Assembly: GCA_026393865.1 (NCBI GenBank)
Contig: JAPKZI010000228.1
Coordinates: 1-48,593, forward strand
DNA: 48,593 bases
Direction of reading: 5' to 3'
Origin: Candidatus Aminicenantota bacterium
GTDB lineage: Bacteria; Acidobacteriota; Aminicenantia; Aminicenantales; UBA4085
Part shown: piece by piece, positions 47,728-48,593 of the stretch
How positions within the stretch are numbered: position 1 is the first letter of the stretch
Layout: each line of letters opens with the position of its first letter
Translations under genes and position numbers: made by a program
Notes under the pieces: model-generated
Databases searched by the model: none
The model's input: the letters and a program-made list of their open reading frames with translations, nothing else
Told to the model about the DNA's origin: nothing

Positions 47728-48593
47728 ATGAAAGAGAATATTATTCTATTTGCGTTTGTTGCTATCCCTATCCTGAGCGGCCTTCTCCTGTTCCTATTTC
47801 ACCACAGAAGGAGGAGCCTCCGCAAAAATGCTCACAGCGTCTGGCGCATGGTCTTTGGAAACGCCCTTCTTACGCTTGGGCTATGCTCTTTTGCTCTTCT
47901 TTGCGGAGAAGTTTATTTCCGTTTCATTTACGACACGACAGAGTCATTTGGCCTTACGAGAGTGACTACGGAATGGCTTAAAAGAAACTACAAATACAAC
48001 ACGGCAGGTGTTCGGGATTCGCTTGAGCGCTATGTCGCTCAATGTACGCCAGGCATGCGGCGGTTCACCTTTATCGGCGACTCGTTTACGGCAGGGCACG
48101 GCGTTAAAAATGTTGAGAGCCGATTTACAAACATCATCCGAAAGAAGAAGCCTGCTTGGGAGGTGCATGTATTTTCCTCTAATGGATGGGATACGGGCGA
48201 TGAGTTGACATGTCTCCGGAACCTGATCCAGCGTAACAATTATGAACTCGACATCGTTATCCTGATTTATAACCTTAACGACATCGCCGACATCGTGCCT
48301 GAGTGGCAGGATAATTTGAAACGGATCTATGGAGGGGCAGAGCCGGGGTTCATCGTGAAATACAGCTATCTTTTCAACACGTTGTATTATTGGCGGAAAG
48401 CCGCGCGTGATCCGGACGTGTCGAAGTATTATCAGTTTGTTCAACGGGCATACCTCGGACCGCTCTGGGAGGAACAAAAAAAACGGCTAATAAATATTCG
48501 CAATACCGTCGAGACGAGACAAGGGCGGCTCCTTGTCGTTACGTTCCCCTTTATTCATTTGTTGGGCGGCATCTATCCATACGCCTCCATCCA
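47728..48593 (+). CDS. SGNH hydrolase-like membrane protein, 3'-truncated by window end (absent from ORF track)
   Basis: Hand translation: MKENIILFAFVAIPILSGLLLFLFHHRRR..., TFIGDSFTAGHGV (block I), IYNLNDIADI; open to the window end. Confidence 0.75.
   Translation, partial: MKENIILFAFVAIPILSGLLLFLFHHRRRSLRKNAHSVWRMVFGNALLTLGLCSFALLCGEVYFRFIYDTTESFGLTRVTTEWLKRNYKYNTAGVRDSLERYVAQCTPGMRRFTFIGDSFTAGHGVKNVESRFTNIIRKKKPAWEVHVFSSNGWDTGDELTCLRNLIQRNNYELDIVILIYNLNDIADIVPEWQDNLKRIYGGAEPGFIVKYSYLFNTLYYWRKAARDPDVSKYYQFVQRAYLGPLWEEQKKRLINIRNTVETRQGRLLVVTFPFIHLLGGIYPYASI

Overview
48.6 kb of high-GC Gram-negative bacterial chromosome; gene content is compatible with an Acidobacteriota/Aminicenantes-like lineage (inference only). 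Most of it is ordinary housekeeping sequence: jag-yidC-yidD-rnpA-rpmH; carD; corC-like; smpB; hfq-like-pdxA; ispD-ispF; PIN/TRAM; radA; an Mla-type lipid transport cluster; dnaB-rplI-rpsR-rpsF; pth; rplY; prs; tRNA-Gln; ispE. An ~18 kb efflux block (about 10.0-28.1 kb) holds two RND tripartite systems and one MacAB-TolC-like ABC system, the last behind an ECF sigma / anti-sigma / CpxP-like trio. The least explained part is the ~1.2 kb gap at 32.8-34.0 kb between an M14 peptidase and ispF. It contains (i) a dispersed structured repeat also found at 1-190, (ii) an unassigned, highly structured ~0.5 kb segment closed by a 19-bp long-range stem and followed by a small one-TM ORF, and (iii) a second structured repeat with a diverged tandem copy at 3.76-3.93 kb that shows compensatory base changes. 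Other points of note: a canonical sigma-54 promoter in front of an orphan Fis-type HTH ORF, an in-frame amber codon in mlaE, an ispE ORF with no stop before the downstream tRNA-Gln, an Hfq-like protein with an N-terminal extension, and a REP-like hairpin that encodes the end of xdhC. No CRISPR array or transposase was seen. All calls come from reading the sequence and ORF track; no database search was run.
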